59,875 bases of DNA from Ichthyophonus hoferi (lineage: Eukaryota; Opisthokonta; Ichthyosporea; Ichthyophonida; Ichthyophonidae): assembly GCA_002751075.1 (NCBI GenBank), contig NAOQ01000094.1, forward strand, positions 103,039 to 162,913, in the 5' to 3' direction. The position numbers and the translations under genes were made by a program. Of this stretch, positions 10,374 to 25,461 are shown piece after piece. Within the stretch, counting starts at the first letter, position 1, and every line of letters starts with the position of its first letter. Under the pieces are notes generated by a model that saw only the letters and a list, made by a program, of their open reading frames with translations, was not told the DNA's origin and searched no databases.

Positions 10374-13300
10374 ATGGATAGCGCTCAATTGCAGCAGACA
10401 TTTTTGGCTACTTTTGATCCTGCCACCACCAAGGAGGCAGAGGCTCGCTTGAACAACGAGGTAATAAGTATTTTATGTGTTGTACTTGGATTTGGATTTT
10501 TTTCTTTTCAGTAAATTCAGTGTCATAATTCTTTTGGAATATTTTATTACACAAGTTCTTTGGACCGTTGTGGTACAAATGGGGATTGCATTTTTAAAAG
10601 CCATTGTATAAAGAGAAACAAACCTTTGGTATTATGAAGTCTTCTATTTACTGGAAACGTCTATGATTTATCATGTTATATTTCCTTTCAATTTATTTGC
10701 CCTTATACACTGCTACTTATTTATCAGTATATAATTATTCTTTATCACAAGCAAGTTTTATGACTGTTCTAACATGTCTATTCGTTCTGCCTTCACAGCT
10801 ATGTTTCCAGCCTATGTTCGTGCCCTCTCTTATGCAGTTGGTGACCACACAAGGCATTGACCCAACCATCCAACAAGCTGGTAGGTTTGTTATAAGATCT
10901 CCCTGGAGAGCATGAGGGGGAGAATATTGTGTCAAAATATTGTTCTATTTCTATTTTCAACATTGCCCCCGGATAGTCGCATTCCATTTATTATTACATC
11001 ATAATATATTTATATACACGTGCGTGTATACACGTTTATCTACCTTACCAATTAAGTTTTACATTTCCGTCTATATACATCATTTTCACAATGCAATGCT
11101 ACACCTCTTACCAATATACTTTTTCTCATATTTCAAGTCCCATCACTTTCCATTTCGAATATTTTTATTCCCCGGTTCAACACATGCATACCTACATATC
11201 AATAGTGAAACATTTTTCCGCAAGCTGTATACATTGATCTATCTTATTCTCCATATATAAAATTGAGCCTATCATCTTGACCACATGTTATAGTTGTATA
11301 TGTTATAGTTGTATATGTTACAATGCACATATCTCCCTAACATATACACATAACATTGATAGGTGCCGTGTACCTTAAGAATCATCTTAACCACTATTGG
11401 GCCAATTTCAGCACTGATCCACAGAAGTATCTGGTAAGACATATATATATATATATATATATACTCACTATCGATCTTATTTTGTAGCTATATTGTTCGT
11501 TTTCTTTTTTTTAAATTTTTTTTATCTTTTGTTTTAGTACAATGAGTGTTTCCAATGTGCATTATCCACCATTTTTACTTTTTGTGCACTAGTACGTGCT
11601 TTAAATTTACCTTTTCTATCTTAACATGACCCGCTTGCCCATCCTATACTAGACTACCCTACCCTACCTTATCCTATCTTATCCTACCCTATCCTACCCT
11701 ACCCTATCCTATCCTACCTTATCCTAGCCTACCCTATCCTACCTTACCCTACCCTATCCTATCCTACCTTATCCTAGCCTACCCTATCCTACCTTACCCT
11801 ACCCTATCCTATCCTACCTTATCCTACCCTACCCTATCCTACCTTACCCTACCCTATCCTATCTTACCTTACCCTATCCTACTCTACCCTATCCTATTCC
11901 AACCTATCCTACCTTATCATATACTATGCTATGTTATCCTATGTTATTCCATCATATTCCTTTATCATCATCACTGTTTAACTATTAATTTACATATATT
12001 ATTTTCTTTGGGGTGATCATAATATCTGTTTACATGCACTGTGCAATCGACGATTACTAATTGAGGCATGATATTTAATCAATGCAGATTCCTGACAATG
12101 AGAAACAACTGGTCAGAGATAACATCTTGGATATGATTGTTGCCATTCCGGCGAAGATCAAGTATGCTATTGGCTATACATACACACACTCCTAATATTG
12201 CCCTTATACCATGGTTGATAGATATGTTTATATATGTTTGCTATTTATTCCATATATAGTTATTTATTCTATATATAGTTGTTTATTCTATATATAGTTA
12301 TTTGTTCTATATGTAGTTATTCATTCTGTATATAGTTATTTATTCTAAACCCTATTGACATTTTATTCACGAGATAATTGTATTTTAAATAGCAAGCACT
12401 TCAATTTGATAGGCCCTTTATACACAGTCACTTGCACACTCACCATACATGGTACATTTTATATTTGAAATATTTATATAAAAATATCTCTGTATATATA
12501 TTGACTCAAGACTCCCAATCAAACGGCATATATTATTTTTATTATAGTTCATAAATACCTTAGCTACTTTTTTACAGGTATTTTATTTCTTTTTCTCTCT
12601 TATATGATCTTATACTATGTTAATATTCTAGGGCTAGTATACGCACTGTATGAGCGTGTAGAATAGATGTATAATGTAGCAAACAGAAGGGAAGGTAATA
12701 TAGGATAGCTTATAATACCATAGCTAAATATAACATATCCTAACAACATACCATTCTCCAGGGTTAACATGACGGTCGTTTTGTCTCGTATGATTGCCAA
12801 CGATTACCCTGAGAAGATGGGGGCGGAGTTCATTAATAAAGCTGTGGCTTTCCTTGGCACTGGTGATGCTAACACAGTTTATAGTGGCCTTATAGCTATC
12901 TATGAGCTGACTAAAAGATACGAGTGAGTTGGGGTGGGTGAAATAAAAGAGATGAAAGATTATATAAGTAGGTAGATACGAATGCATTTATTGTTATATA
13001 TATAAGTATATATATATATCTTTCATCACATATTAATCACAGTAATAACCATGCAATCAATTATCTAATTAAATCTAATTGAATCACACCCATGTCCTAT
13101 CTAGGCACAAGAAAGTGACCGAAAGACAGCCCTACTATGACGTCGTTCCTATTCTGTTTCCTCGCCTGTACGACATTGCAGCCCACTACCAATCAATGAG
13201 CAACGATCAAGCCTCTCTAATGCTCAGACAAGTCTTGAAGATCTTCTTTTCTACTATAAATGTAATGCGTTATTTTATTTTATTTGTGTTTTGTTTTGTT

Positions 13301-16300
13301 TTATTTGTGTTTTGTTTTGTTTTATATACGTGTATTCAGTGCTTTCTATTAGGTATTCTCTGCATTTTTTTTTTGTTTATCTGATTTGCTTTATTTGTTT
13401 TTATTATTCTTTTTATCACCTTGTATATGTAATAAGCGTATGACTGTAATGTGTGGTTGTTCTGCATCAATACGCAAAACAGTATAAGTATATATCATTA
13501 TGTATTGGTCATTTAATTATTTTTATCTCTTGTATCTTCTATTTTGAGAATATTCGCGCATAAATGGCCTTCATACACATGGCCGTAATGCAAAATCTAT
13601 ACCAATTATTCCCAAGTAGTTATGCGTATAATCAACAGCTTGCTTATATATAACATTACCAGTACTTTCCGTGCACTGATTGGTTCCGATTAACCAATAG
13701 CCAAACTTCAAGGCTAACAATAAACCAATCACAGTCTTCTCATACGAATGACTTTCCTGCAGTAAATAGACCACTAATTAAGCTTCATCCCTTTTCCCTT
13801 TCCCCCCTACTATAGTACGATCTCCCAATGAGCATGGCCCAAGACCCTTCCTTTGTTCATTGGATGACCCTGTGTGGGTCGGTAGCTGTCGCCCCAGTTC
13901 CTGCCGAACAGATGGTACTTATGTTTTCCCCGATAATAATAATATACTATACTACTATAATGCTAGTATATTTCCCTCTATGACGGGACGGTTGACCATC
14001 TTACCTGTTATGCCCTGAAGTGTCTGTTCTAATGTCATCATTATTCCCTTGTTCTTTCACGTCTATTATCTTCGACTATCTCTCCCTTTCGTTCTCTTTC
14101 TTTTATAGTTATGCCTTGTTGTACATCCTCTTCTTTCATTTCTACTTTATCTTTCTGTGTAGTAATGGCAATAACAATATATAGTCATATAGCATTTACC
14201 ATAAATAGTAACAATGTCCATATATAGCCGTATAGTTAGCGTACAATATATATAAGCAATCTTTTAAAGGCAAACAAATGCATAGGATCCATAGACAATA
14301 CCGCTATTCTCTTTTTCTCTTAAATACTATACTGCCCTACTATATATACTAACCAGCGTACATACATGTATAGGACTCTGAAGATCCATTCCACTCCAAT
14401 GCCTGGTTGGCCAAGAAGAGAGCCGTTGCTATCCTCTACCAACTTACTAGCCGCTACGGAATTCCTACTCTATCCACCAAGGAATACAAACAGTTTTCTA
14501 CCTACTTTGTGGCACACTATGCTCCTAATATTGTCGAGGTAAGTAACTTATACTTGTTTATACTATGTTGTATTATATTATATTAAAATGTATGATATAC
14601 TATACCCTATATATACTATATATTTTTTGTTTATTTCGTTTATCTTGTATATCTATGTATATTTCCATATTTTCCCGTTTTTTGTGTACATAATGCATTA
14701 CATAAAAGTTAAAGGTAATTGCTATATCAATTATCAGAAGAAGAGAAATGTAAATATAATACACTGAAATGCACAAATGCCCAAGCTAAATTAAAATAGC
14801 TTGGCCCAATGGAGATGCAGTATCAAAATGCCGTTAAAATGATACACAACTGATGAGTATCCAATCGGTACAGATGGCCTTCAACCAGCTTATTGCTAAG
14901 AGTCAAGGCGCTGTCGTATCTCCTAGATTACAGAAGCTTTTTATTAAAATTTTGGAGGCTGGGTATGTTAAATTATATTATACTATACTGTATTATATTA
15001 TATTATACTATACTACATTATATTATATTGTATTGTAATTTAATGTATTACACTATATCGTATTATACTACATTATATTTATATATTGTTTTTCATTGGA
15101 AAATATTTGATAGGCCGTGTTCATTCATTTCTTGCGGTAACGCCCAATCATTATATATTTTAGCCAAATAGCTTTGTTTGTGTAATATAATATTAAAATA
15201 ATATTAAAATGAAATAAATAGACCGATGCCCAGTCCAAGCTAGATGAAGTAAATTGACCATTAACCAATTCACGCTAGATGAAGTAGATAGATAAACCAA
15301 TTCAATGTAATAGGATTTCTTAATCTTTATTCAAACTACATGTACAATATACTCGTGAATTTATAGTTCAGTTGTTACAACTTACACTTAGGTGGTTTAA
15401 AGGTACCTTAAACTTATACATTACTATAATCATACAGCCTGTCTGACTTACATATATTATTATCTTACCATATTACTACATTACCATTGGCAATATAACC
15501 CAAGTTGGTCCTTCTAGTAAAGTATCTGGTTGATATATTTGTACCAGTTGAAAATCAAAAGGCATAATCTGTGTAGAAGTATGACGCGTAAATATACACT
15601 CGAAATGATTTGGTTAATATGAATTAAATTTTGATGTCATCGAAGCAGTGTTTTTTATTATTGTTTGAAAACTTATCATACATGCCTACCTACCTACCTA
15701 CCTATTCTAACGGACTATACCAATACACAGAATGAATCACGGAAAAACTTGGGCAGTATTGAAGCCTAAACTAGAGCCTCTTATTTCACATATTATCTTC
15801 CCTCCTCTGTGCCACACTGTAGAAGATGAGGAACTATGGCAAGAAGATCCTTTCGAATATATCAGAATGAAATTTGGTACGACCATGATCTTATAACCTT
15901 ATGACCCCAGTTTTATTTCTTTCTTATTTGCCACTCTTTTGTTGTATCCATTTTAATCATTATACATTTCTATATATATATTATTAATCTTACTTTAAGA
16001 TACCATAACATTTTAATTGTACAATTTTATAGATAGCTATATAGATATTGGTATTGTTTTCTTTTTGAAGTTTTAATCCACTCTTTCTTACTATTATCCT
16101 TTTATATTGTTTTGCTTTTGCTTTTGTACTATAAACTCTTCCTACTTCATTAATGATTTTTTATTCACCTTTTAAAATATATGTTTAGTATATGACTGGG
16201 CAACTGCAGAGAAAGGAGGTTGTGTAGTCAAATGGTTGAGATTTTCGTATGAGATAGCTGTTATTACTAACCGATATAATTGTATATATATATATAATCA

Positions 16301-19300
16301 ATTAAATCCGATACAGTAATAGGATATATAGAAAAGGCCATATATGGTTATTAATGTTGTATATATGTATGTACATGTACCTATAATATTACGATCTCCT
16401 GCAGATCCTATGACCGATTATGTTTCTCCTGCCAAGGCTGCTGATGCTTTGCTCTTAGAGATGGTGGCAATTAGGAAGAAAACCACTTTAATGCCAGTTC
16501 TTTCCTTCTGTGATAGGTCAGTTTTTTAAAAATAAAATACCCAATCACATGGACGTATTTGCATTGTATGTATAACCTTCTTAGTTTTATTGGTCCATAT
16601 TGGTATGCTGCATGACTTTAGTTTTGTTTATTGAGCATGGTTTTTATTATTGTGTGGGTGTAGTGGCTTATATTCTACCAATCACAGAACTCTTTCTGCC
16701 TACAACCAGGCTACCGGAGAACAGCATAACCCTCATCATAAGGATGGAATTTTGTGTATTATTGGTCTGTTGGCTGAGACTATCAATGAGAAACAAGTAA
16801 GTCAGTAAGTGTGAAAGAGAGTGTGCGGATTGATAATAAATGATATATATAGACATGATAATATATATATATTCAAAAATACACTCAAATCTGACGAACA
16901 AAAAGAGAACATGACTACTGTTACAAAGCAAGCTTTTAATTTTAATTTTTAATTTCAACTATGCAATCACAGGAACTTAATCACATGCTTGAGCCCATGC
17001 TTCTGACCCACGTGGTACCTGAGTTTGATAGTCCATATGGCTTCCTAAGGGCCAGAGCTTGTTGGATGATGCAGCATTTCTCTCAAATTACGTACAGCAG
17101 TGATCATGTCTTGGTATGTGTGCATGTATATATATATAACAGTATAAAAGAATATAGTGTAGTAGTATAATAAAATATTGTCTATGTATTCCTACATAAC
17201 CCTATACAAATACAATCACACCAATGCCTACTAATACTTAGTCTATATAGTACTATACCTATACCTATATATATATACTGCACCTTATTATACTATACTT
17301 TCATTACATACACAGCATACCTGGTCGCCAGCCTGTACACTCACCCACACTTTACTTTATATAGTAATATATACCTTATATAGTAATGGAATACATAAGC
17401 CGAATATTGAAGATTGGCTACTTAGAGGATGGGAGGATTTTTGTGGGTGAAAAACAAACTCGATAGTAATCCATTGCATATGAAAATTTGAAAATGCCTA
17501 GTATTATTGAACCTACACTTGCACTTACTATTAAATAATCCTTTAGCCGTCTATACATATACATATACATATACATATACTATATCTACCTTACCTACAC
17601 CTGTTCAGTTCTTATTGTTGCATATAAACTTAGGCTTATGATTAGTATATTATCTACATTAACCCTTGAATACTCATTAGTGACTATCCATCTTTTTTAT
17701 TATTATTCTATTTTGAGTGTAGCAAGATGACAATTATCCAATAATAATGGGTTATCACCATCACACCAACACAACCGCGTGTTTTACTTTACACACAGGT
17801 ACCTATTGTAGAGAAACTACTATACTGCCTTGACAGTGGCGATCTACCTGTACAAGTAATGGCTGCTATTGGTATCCAGAGTGTTTTGTGCCAGCCTGCT
17901 GCTCGTGAAGTCCTTCTTCCACACCTCTCTCGTAGGTTACCCTATGTCCCGCCTATCTCCCTATCTCGACTGTAGTGTTTTAGCTTCGGCTTGTATTATA
18001 CTACGTACCATTTATTATATTCTACTATTTATTATTATTTTTTTTTATTATACTATAATATACATGTCAATGAAGTTTTATTTTCATTACACATACATAA
18101 TATACATACATATAGATAGAATATAGATTATCATCAATACTATACATCCACACATATTAACCGTTATAATGCATACATACCTACCTGCAGCTCTATTGCA
18201 GAAGATTATCGCCTTGACCAATGAGGCAGAGAATGATGACCTCACTCAGGTCCTGCAGGACCTAGTCATTACCTTCGGAGAGGATATGGGCTCTGAGGCC
18301 GCCATGGTAGCTAGCCAATTGGTATGTTGCTTTCTTTATCACTCACCTCTATATATAGCAACTGTTAATAGGTGCATAGGCAGTGTTTATTTCTATTATC
18401 TTTTTATGTATGTTATGTTATATAATATAGAGGATGATTAACACTTGTTACTACTTGTTGTGATATGCTATGCGTTTTATTCCCATTTCTATTTCCTTGT
18501 GGCTGTGTAAACAAGCTGTAGATATTAAGAATAACTATACTATACTATACTATACTATACTATAAAGTGTTTATATTTGCATTATATTAACACATTCTGT
18601 GCAATGCTGTATTTTTTCTATTCCTCTTTACCCTCTACGCACAGAGCGATACCTTCCTGAAGATGATGAACTATGACCCTGCAAACGATGATGATACTAA
18701 CAAGGCAATGACGGCCATGGGTATTCTTAGTGCTATACAGACTTTGATCTCCATGTTTATTGAGAAGGCTGAGGTATGCAACTGGTTTAGATATGTATAT
18801 GTATATCAGCTTATATGTATCATTGTTTTCTTACATATATATATGTGATAGTGTTCAATTGCTATACAGTATTGTACCTCATAAAGACATGTTAAGTTAT
18901 TACATCACACTGTATGCCTATGTATTTACCTAGTTCAATGCCAATAATAGCAAAAAACCCATCAGTAATTAATTGCTAATGACCAAGTAATTAATACCTA
19001 ATATAGTAACCTACAATTAACCTATTAAACCTATTACAGCTGTTATTGCCCGTAGAGAAAGCCGTTCTGCCTACGATTAGCGCCATCTTTACTGGTAACC
19101 AGATTGATTTCTATGAAGAAGCATTGGACATGATGGCCATGATTACCTTTGCTATGAAGGTTTGTATATTGATTATTAATTAATTATAATTAATTGTACG
19201 TTATGCCATGGGTATCTATTTATATACTTACAGGAATATAATATATATATATTGTATGTAACTATTAACCAATTAGAACTAATTAGAAATAATTGTACGT

Positions 19301-20130
19301 TATGCTACGTATATCTATTTATATATTAATTAGAATTAATTAGAATTAATTGTACGTATGCCATGTGTCTATCTATGCATATTATATATATATTATATTA
19401 TATATGTGATATGTGATTTGATCTGATGGTTTTTTATTTTATTTTATTTTTTACTTTTTTAATGTCTGTTTTTATTCCCAATCCTTTTCCTACCTAGCCC
19501 TTTAACTCTTATACTTAAGAAATGGTCTCTATGTTCTGTTGTAGCCAGTATCTCACCTCTGATAAATGTGTGCATATGCAGGCTGTCAGTCCCGACATGT
19601 GGGCATTCTTCCCTATCGTCTACCAGTCCTTCAAGACTGAGGCCTGCGACTTCTTCAATGGTAAGGATGTGATTGGTATATATTATTTTAAAGTGTATTA
19701 TATTTTATATTATCATAGTAAGGATGTGATTAGTATATATTATTTTAAAGCATATTATATTATATTATATTATTTCCTATTATTTTATACTATTGTATGT
19801 TATATATATATATATATAGGTGTACCTTTATATGTACATATTGAGCTTGTTCCTCTATTGTTGTTCTTAATTTCTATATACCATAAGTGGGCTCGCTTGT
19901 TTGATTGTAACTATAACTATAAAGATAAGTGATAATATAATAATATCATAATAACTAAAACATATGCGGTGAATACAGAGATGATGCCAGTCTTTGACAA
20001 CTACATCAGTCTGGGTACTGAGGTTTTCCTCTCCAACAGTGACTATATCACGGCTGTTTTGGATATTTGTGATGCGGTGAGTTCTTTATTCTACTTGTTT
20101 ATTATTTGTTCCATGTACGTATATGTATAG

Positions 20131-20167
<37 letters not shown>

Positions 20168-23100
20168 AATATGTATATGTATCTTATTTTCTAATGTCAC
20201 CCCAGTATTATATTTTTCTTTGTGATTTTTTATTTTTCGGTCCTCATATCCCTCTTTCTCCTATTTTCATTTTTCTAACCGTAGGATTCTATACCTTACA
20301 CGATATTGTTTTGGTACATACATACACATTCTCAATTGTTAAATTTTAATATATTAATCGCTGCTATATTATTATGTACTTAGGCCAATGAATGCATCTG
20401 TTATGTTAGTCTCATTGGTAGTTTAAAATCTAAATAGACCATAGGTCAATATTTTCCTATTTCTGTATAGTTACTAAATGTTGAGTTTAGAAAATCTACA
20501 GACTAAATTAATTAAGATTATCAAGTAATTTTTAATTATAAGTTTTATTTGTCAAGTAAGACTGGATAGGCTTCTTGTTTCTTTGTAGTTATACTGAATA
20601 AAGTTGTATTTTCTACTTTTATACAATGCTATGTTTAAAATTCTGGCTGACATCCATAATGGGTGACTTAATAACTAACAACATAGGCCGGAATTAACCT
20701 AAATGCACTATTATATTATTATACTATTATCTTATTATACTATTATACTATTATACTACTATTATATTATTATACTATTATATTATTATACTATTATACT
20801 ATTATAATACTGTTATACTACTGTTATACTATTATATTATTATACTACTATATTATTATACCATTATACTACTATTATATTATTATACTATTATACTATT
20901 ATACTACTATTATATTATTATGCTATTATACTACTATACTGATATGCAGATAGACAGGTAGAGCCATGACTTAAAGAATCAACTCGCCAGTGTTGGTCAT
21001 ATAGTCATAATGTGATATTTATATAATTATATGCTTATATGTTCCCCTATTTCTCATACCATACATACATACATACATACAGGTACTCACGAGCGATATC
21101 CAAGGCGAACAAGCTCACATGAATGCATGCCGTCTGATTGAATCTCTCCTTCTTAACTGCCGTGGACACATTGATGCTGTAAGTGTTTTATACTGTACCA
21201 TTATTAGTACTATATTATTGTTATTATTATTGCTGAATAATTTTCTTAGCTTTATCTTTACTTATGACAGTTAGTACATATGACTTATTTCATTTAGATT
21301 CTTCCTATTTATCACTCCTATAAATCATGTATAATTAATTAATTAATTAATTAATTACATTGTATATGATATGTATATGCTATGATGATAAGTGTTACCA
21401 CTTGTACTTATACCCTATACCTATTCCTACAGTATATGCCATCCCTTATTGGTGTGTTAATGAAGCGTTACTCGATGGAGTTCAGTATTAATTCCACCAA
21501 GGTTCTCTTGTTAGAGGTGGTAAGTAAACCCTCTCTACTAGTTAATGCTTTGGCATAGCAAGGTTTTATTGAATGAAAGGTAGCCTGACTGTGTTCCAAT
21601 GTTTTTTTAGCAAAGACTAGACCGCAATATTCTTACTATAAGATTCTTTAAACTTATGGCCATGTTATAGCACAGTTGTATGAGAGGTGTAGAACTAGAA
21701 TTATGAGAGACCCCAAGGAAGAGTTTATTGTTATTACTAAGGTCTATTTGAAACGCCAGGTTAAATTTTAACAGTTTTATTCATATATATATACATACAT
21801 TCTATACCAGTTATTCATTATACCTTTATGCATTATACAAAATTATATTATCACTTCCTAATAGTTGCTTATCGAGAACATTATTAAATGATTTGGAGAA
21901 TAGGAGTGATATCGTGAAGATGAATAATAGATCGCGACAGCGTGACAGAACCATTGGATGAATAGGCAGGCCTCCAATGAAATCATTGATTAGGAAATCT
22001 TGTTTGACATGTATAGCTGTACTATCGCCTTCTACCAATCCACTCTATTCAATCCACATATATGGGTCTTAATTCTGTTATTTCATTAGAGTATATATTG
22101 GATGATGGTTTAGAGTATAAAGAAAACACATTAGAACATTAATAAGAGAAAAAGACAATAACAGCCACTACTTATACAGACCGCAGAGTGTGTATACTAT
22201 AACGCTGCACTAGCTTTCCAAATCTTGGAGTCAATGCAGGTCGGAACCACTCAGACCTTCTTCAACATGTGGTTTGAGAACCTACCCTACTTTAAGAGGT
22301 ATGTAACATGTGGTTCTGTGTTGGTGTGTATGTTCATGAAAATTAAAATTAGGTGAAGTTTCTATTGGCGGAGATTGATACAATATATATTTAGATGATA
22401 AATATTTTTAAAAATTATAGAATGTTCTCAGCCTGGTGATAATCTGGAAATAAAACCCAATCAATTGTCTAAGAATATTTCTACCCAATAATATACTTTT
22501 TAAAAAAATATAATTGGAAGCGGGGTTATATATATATAAATTTAGACCTAATTATCATTAGCTTATTTTTCTTTCTTTCTTTTTTATTTTATTATTTTAT
22601 TTTATTTTTGATATTATGATAGCGCTCGTTGTTACGATTACTACTGCTAGTGGCTCTTCAGGTATAGGGGTAGTGTTTACATGTATTGGTATATCTTTTC
22701 AAAGATCTCCAATCATGCATACACATACACACATCTATTTATATATTCTGGTATATTTTCACCTATCCAATTTAGTAATCCATCTAACAATTTACCCATA
22801 TTTCATTATAATAATAACCTAATTTGGGGTACAGAGTGCATGACTTGACCGTGATAGCCGGTGTCCTATGTGAGGTTCTTTCTCTTCCTGAGAATCAACT
22901 TCCTGCAGCTGTGGCAGCTGGAATACCCCACATGGTTCCAGCACTCATCAAGGTCATGGCTGATATGCCTGCCGCTATAAAACGTGAGTAACTCTATGGG
23001 ATAGAATATGTGGTATGTTATAGTATATTAGATAAGTGATAACTAAATGGTATGGAATAGGGTGTGTCAAGAATGTGTGTTTTTAATGTCAAAGGAGACA

Positions 23101-25461
23101 GATATTGTGGATGGTTATAATGACTGTTAAAGTAATATATTTATAAATCATAATTATAATAATGTTAAAGCTGGGATGGTGATTGAACAATAACTGCAAC
23201 AACAACAATAATAATAACACTCATATAATTACGTGTAAGTGTTTATTAGGCGATAGTGGTGTAAACTGACTGCATACTTATGTTCATTTTTGTTTTAATA
23301 TTATCTTATCAACCTTTCCCTTTGATCTACATGTATCATATGTATGAGTACAAGTTAGGATATGATATATTATTTATTTATTATAATTAGATTGATATGA
23401 AACAAATATTTAGCGCACCAATCAATCTATCATTGCTAATTAAAATAATTTGTGAATTAGCCTCCATCTGGGATCGCTCTAGATGTGATACTATAGTTTG
23501 CAGTCGTAAATGGATTACTAATTATAGTTGCTTTTTTTTATTTATGATATCCTATAAAAGCGGTTTAATGTATTTATTAGCTCACCCAATTGGACCACAG
23601 TTTTATTTTTTAAATAAAAAAACTGTGCGTGGGTGGTATGATAAGTTCATTCATTTATATTAAGTGTATTGTCCAGTTCTTATTCACTATACATTTCATT
23701 AATTAATTGTAAGAGAAATGGTAGTTATGGGAGTATTACACACTTTCTTTAATAGCAAAATATAATTGCCCCCCCCCCCTCAGTATACTCACCAATTATA
23801 TTTCTCGTGTTTTCTTTCTATAATTTTATCAACGAATACATATATATATACATACTATCATGTATTTATCTGTTACCCACTATTAGGCCGCAAGGAAATG
23901 CTGGAAGATGAGGGTGAAGATGACGAGGATGTCAATGAAATGGATGATGGTATGTATCTAGAGGTTGTATATATATATTTCTATATTTAGGCAAACATTT
24001 CAGGTTGATCTATTGATTGGCTCTACCATTTCATACATATGTATAGAGTTAAAATGGGTAGTCACAATGGAAGCCGTGTACTTAGTGGATAAAAGTCATT
24101 CATATTTATTTGATAAAAGGATACATGGCTGATAGTTAATTACAGAGGACGAAGAAGATGACCTGGACGAAGGCGATGAATATTTGGAACGGCTTGCTGA
24201 GAAGGTACGGTATATATATATATATATCCTCTATTATCTCTGTTTTTTCCTGTTCATAGTATAGTATATTCCTCGCATATATATTTAACCTTGTCATATT
24301 ATTTTTCTTCATTACCTAACATGTATGTATGTATGTATATATTATATATCTGTGTGTGACATATGTGTGGTTTTATCACCCCTTCTGCTTTTCTTTCTTT
24401 ATACCAATTATTTATAATTTATATTCTATTACAGGCCGCAGCAGCAGAGGAACTTGAAGATCTGGAAGACCTCACAGATGATGAGGAAGTGGACGAGCTG
24501 GAGGAGGAAGATATTGTAGTAGAGACACCTCTTGATAAGTTAAACATCTACATTTTGATCAGAGATACCTTTAACGGTATGTATGTTTGCCGCATCTTGC
24601 CTATTGTCCTGTTCTATCCTCTCTGTTTTTTTCTGTATTTCCACTTTTTGGATGTTGTATTAAATACGTTAAAATATTATTATTCTGTGCGGTCTTCTTG
24701 TCTATAAGGTGGTTTACTGTTCTTTTATATATTGCATATTCTATATTCTATACTCCTATATTGCATCACGGCATTGTCGTTCGACATACTAACTTTCTGC
24801 ACATACTGTAATATCTTCTTTATTTCCTTTGTTTTGGCCCATTAGCTTATGTATTTGCTGGGTTATAGTTGCTTGAGTAGTATATACTTATATTGCATAT
24901 ATATACATACATAGGTCAGCGTGGTAGATCCAAAGCCTCTTTCGAATCTCTAGTTCAAGCGCTCAGCCCTGAACAGCAACAGAAGTTGGCTGACGGTTTC
25001 ACGAAGGCACGCGTGGAAGAGGAGCTCAGAGGTAGGAATATCACCTTACCCCTCCTACTTTATTTGACTTTGGTTGTACTTTGTCTTTGTGTTTTTCTTG
25101 TTTTCTTAAAAGGTTTAAGGTTTAGCTTCTGATGTGCGTTGACTTTGTTACTTTCCTATTTGCTTTCGCGTGTATGCTTGTATCGTGGGAAGGATTGGAT
25201 GCTATTTGTTTTATCAATACGTATTTCTAAGTATTATATCATATTGCAATTTTACCATGGATCTAAGTGATACTTATGTCAGCCAAGTAAAATTTCTGCC
25301 CCGATCATATAGTTCATATAATGTCTTGCGCCATGTAACTAACTGTCATCTTTCTTTTCTTCTCTTTCCTTTCTCCTTCTTTCTATAAAGCTTCTCTTCA
25401 ACACAGTGAGCAAGGCTACCAGTTCGCTAGCACCACTGTTCCTACATCATTCCAGTTCTAA
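10374..25461 (+). CDS. IPO7: Importin-7/8 (RanBP7/8 family), complete, 28 exons
   Basis: A beta-karyopherin that carries ribosomal proteins, histone H1, SMADs and MAP kinases into the nucleus with RanGTP. Exons: 10374-10460, 10799-10880, 11363-11433, 12088-12161, 12762-12923, 13105-13261, 13816-13914, 14374-14538, 14874-14962, 15731-15876, 16405-16516, 16688-16796, 16973-17113, 17799-17931, 18191-18321, 18645-18773, 19040-19159, 19582-19660, 19979-20076, 21083-21178, 21433-21519, 22180-22298, 22835-22983, 23887-23949, 24146-24204, 24435-24576, 24915-25031, 25391-25461. They total 3087 bases, exactly 1029 codons, giving 1028 residues (human IPO7 has about 1038); all joins are in phase. Diagnostic matches are EELWQEDPFEYIRMKF, RARACW, AENDDLTQVLQ, KAMTAMGIL and the C-terminal VPTSFQF. 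A long acidic stretch covers about residues 880-945, as in the family. The single gene may be the ancestor of vertebrate IPO7 and IPO8. Confidence 0.97.
11640..11945. repeat. (CCTAY)n pentanucleotide repeat
   Basis: About 300 bases of CCTAT, CCTAC and CTTAT units in the importin intron between 11433 and 12088. The plus strand is strongly pyrimidine-rich with a regular TA step. A region of about 60 bases (CCTACCTTATCCTAGCCTACC...) recurs almost exactly, showing a second level of duplication. Confidence 0.95.
13263..13345. repeat. T-rich TTTTATTTGTGTTTTG repeat
   Basis: A short tandem repeat of TTTTATTTGTG/TTTTGTTTTG units starts at the donor of importin exon 13105-13261. Confidence 0.8.
14975..15080. 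repeat. (TATTA/TACTA)n pentanucleotide repeat
   Basis: An imperfect 5-bp array of TATTATATTATACTATAC type. It begins about 12 bases after the donor of importin exon 14874-14962. Confidence 0.85.
18533..18564. repeat. (CTATA)n microsatellite
   Basis: A perfect pentanucleotide run of about 6 units in an importin intron. Confidence 0.9.
20118..20182. repeat. (GTATAT)n hexanucleotide repeat
   Basis: A near-perfect 6-bp array in the importin intron following exon 19979-20076. Confidence 0.9.
20705..20945. repeat. (TATTATAC)n complex repeat
   Basis: About 240 bases of ATTATACT and ACTATTATATT units in the same importin intron as the hexanucleotide array. Confidence 0.9.

Noticed and set aside
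11640-11945. Possible telomere-like CCCTA repeats
   Set aside because: Units are 5 bp (CCTAT/CCTAC), not the 6-bp CCCTAA animal telomere repeat, and they lie in an importin intron.
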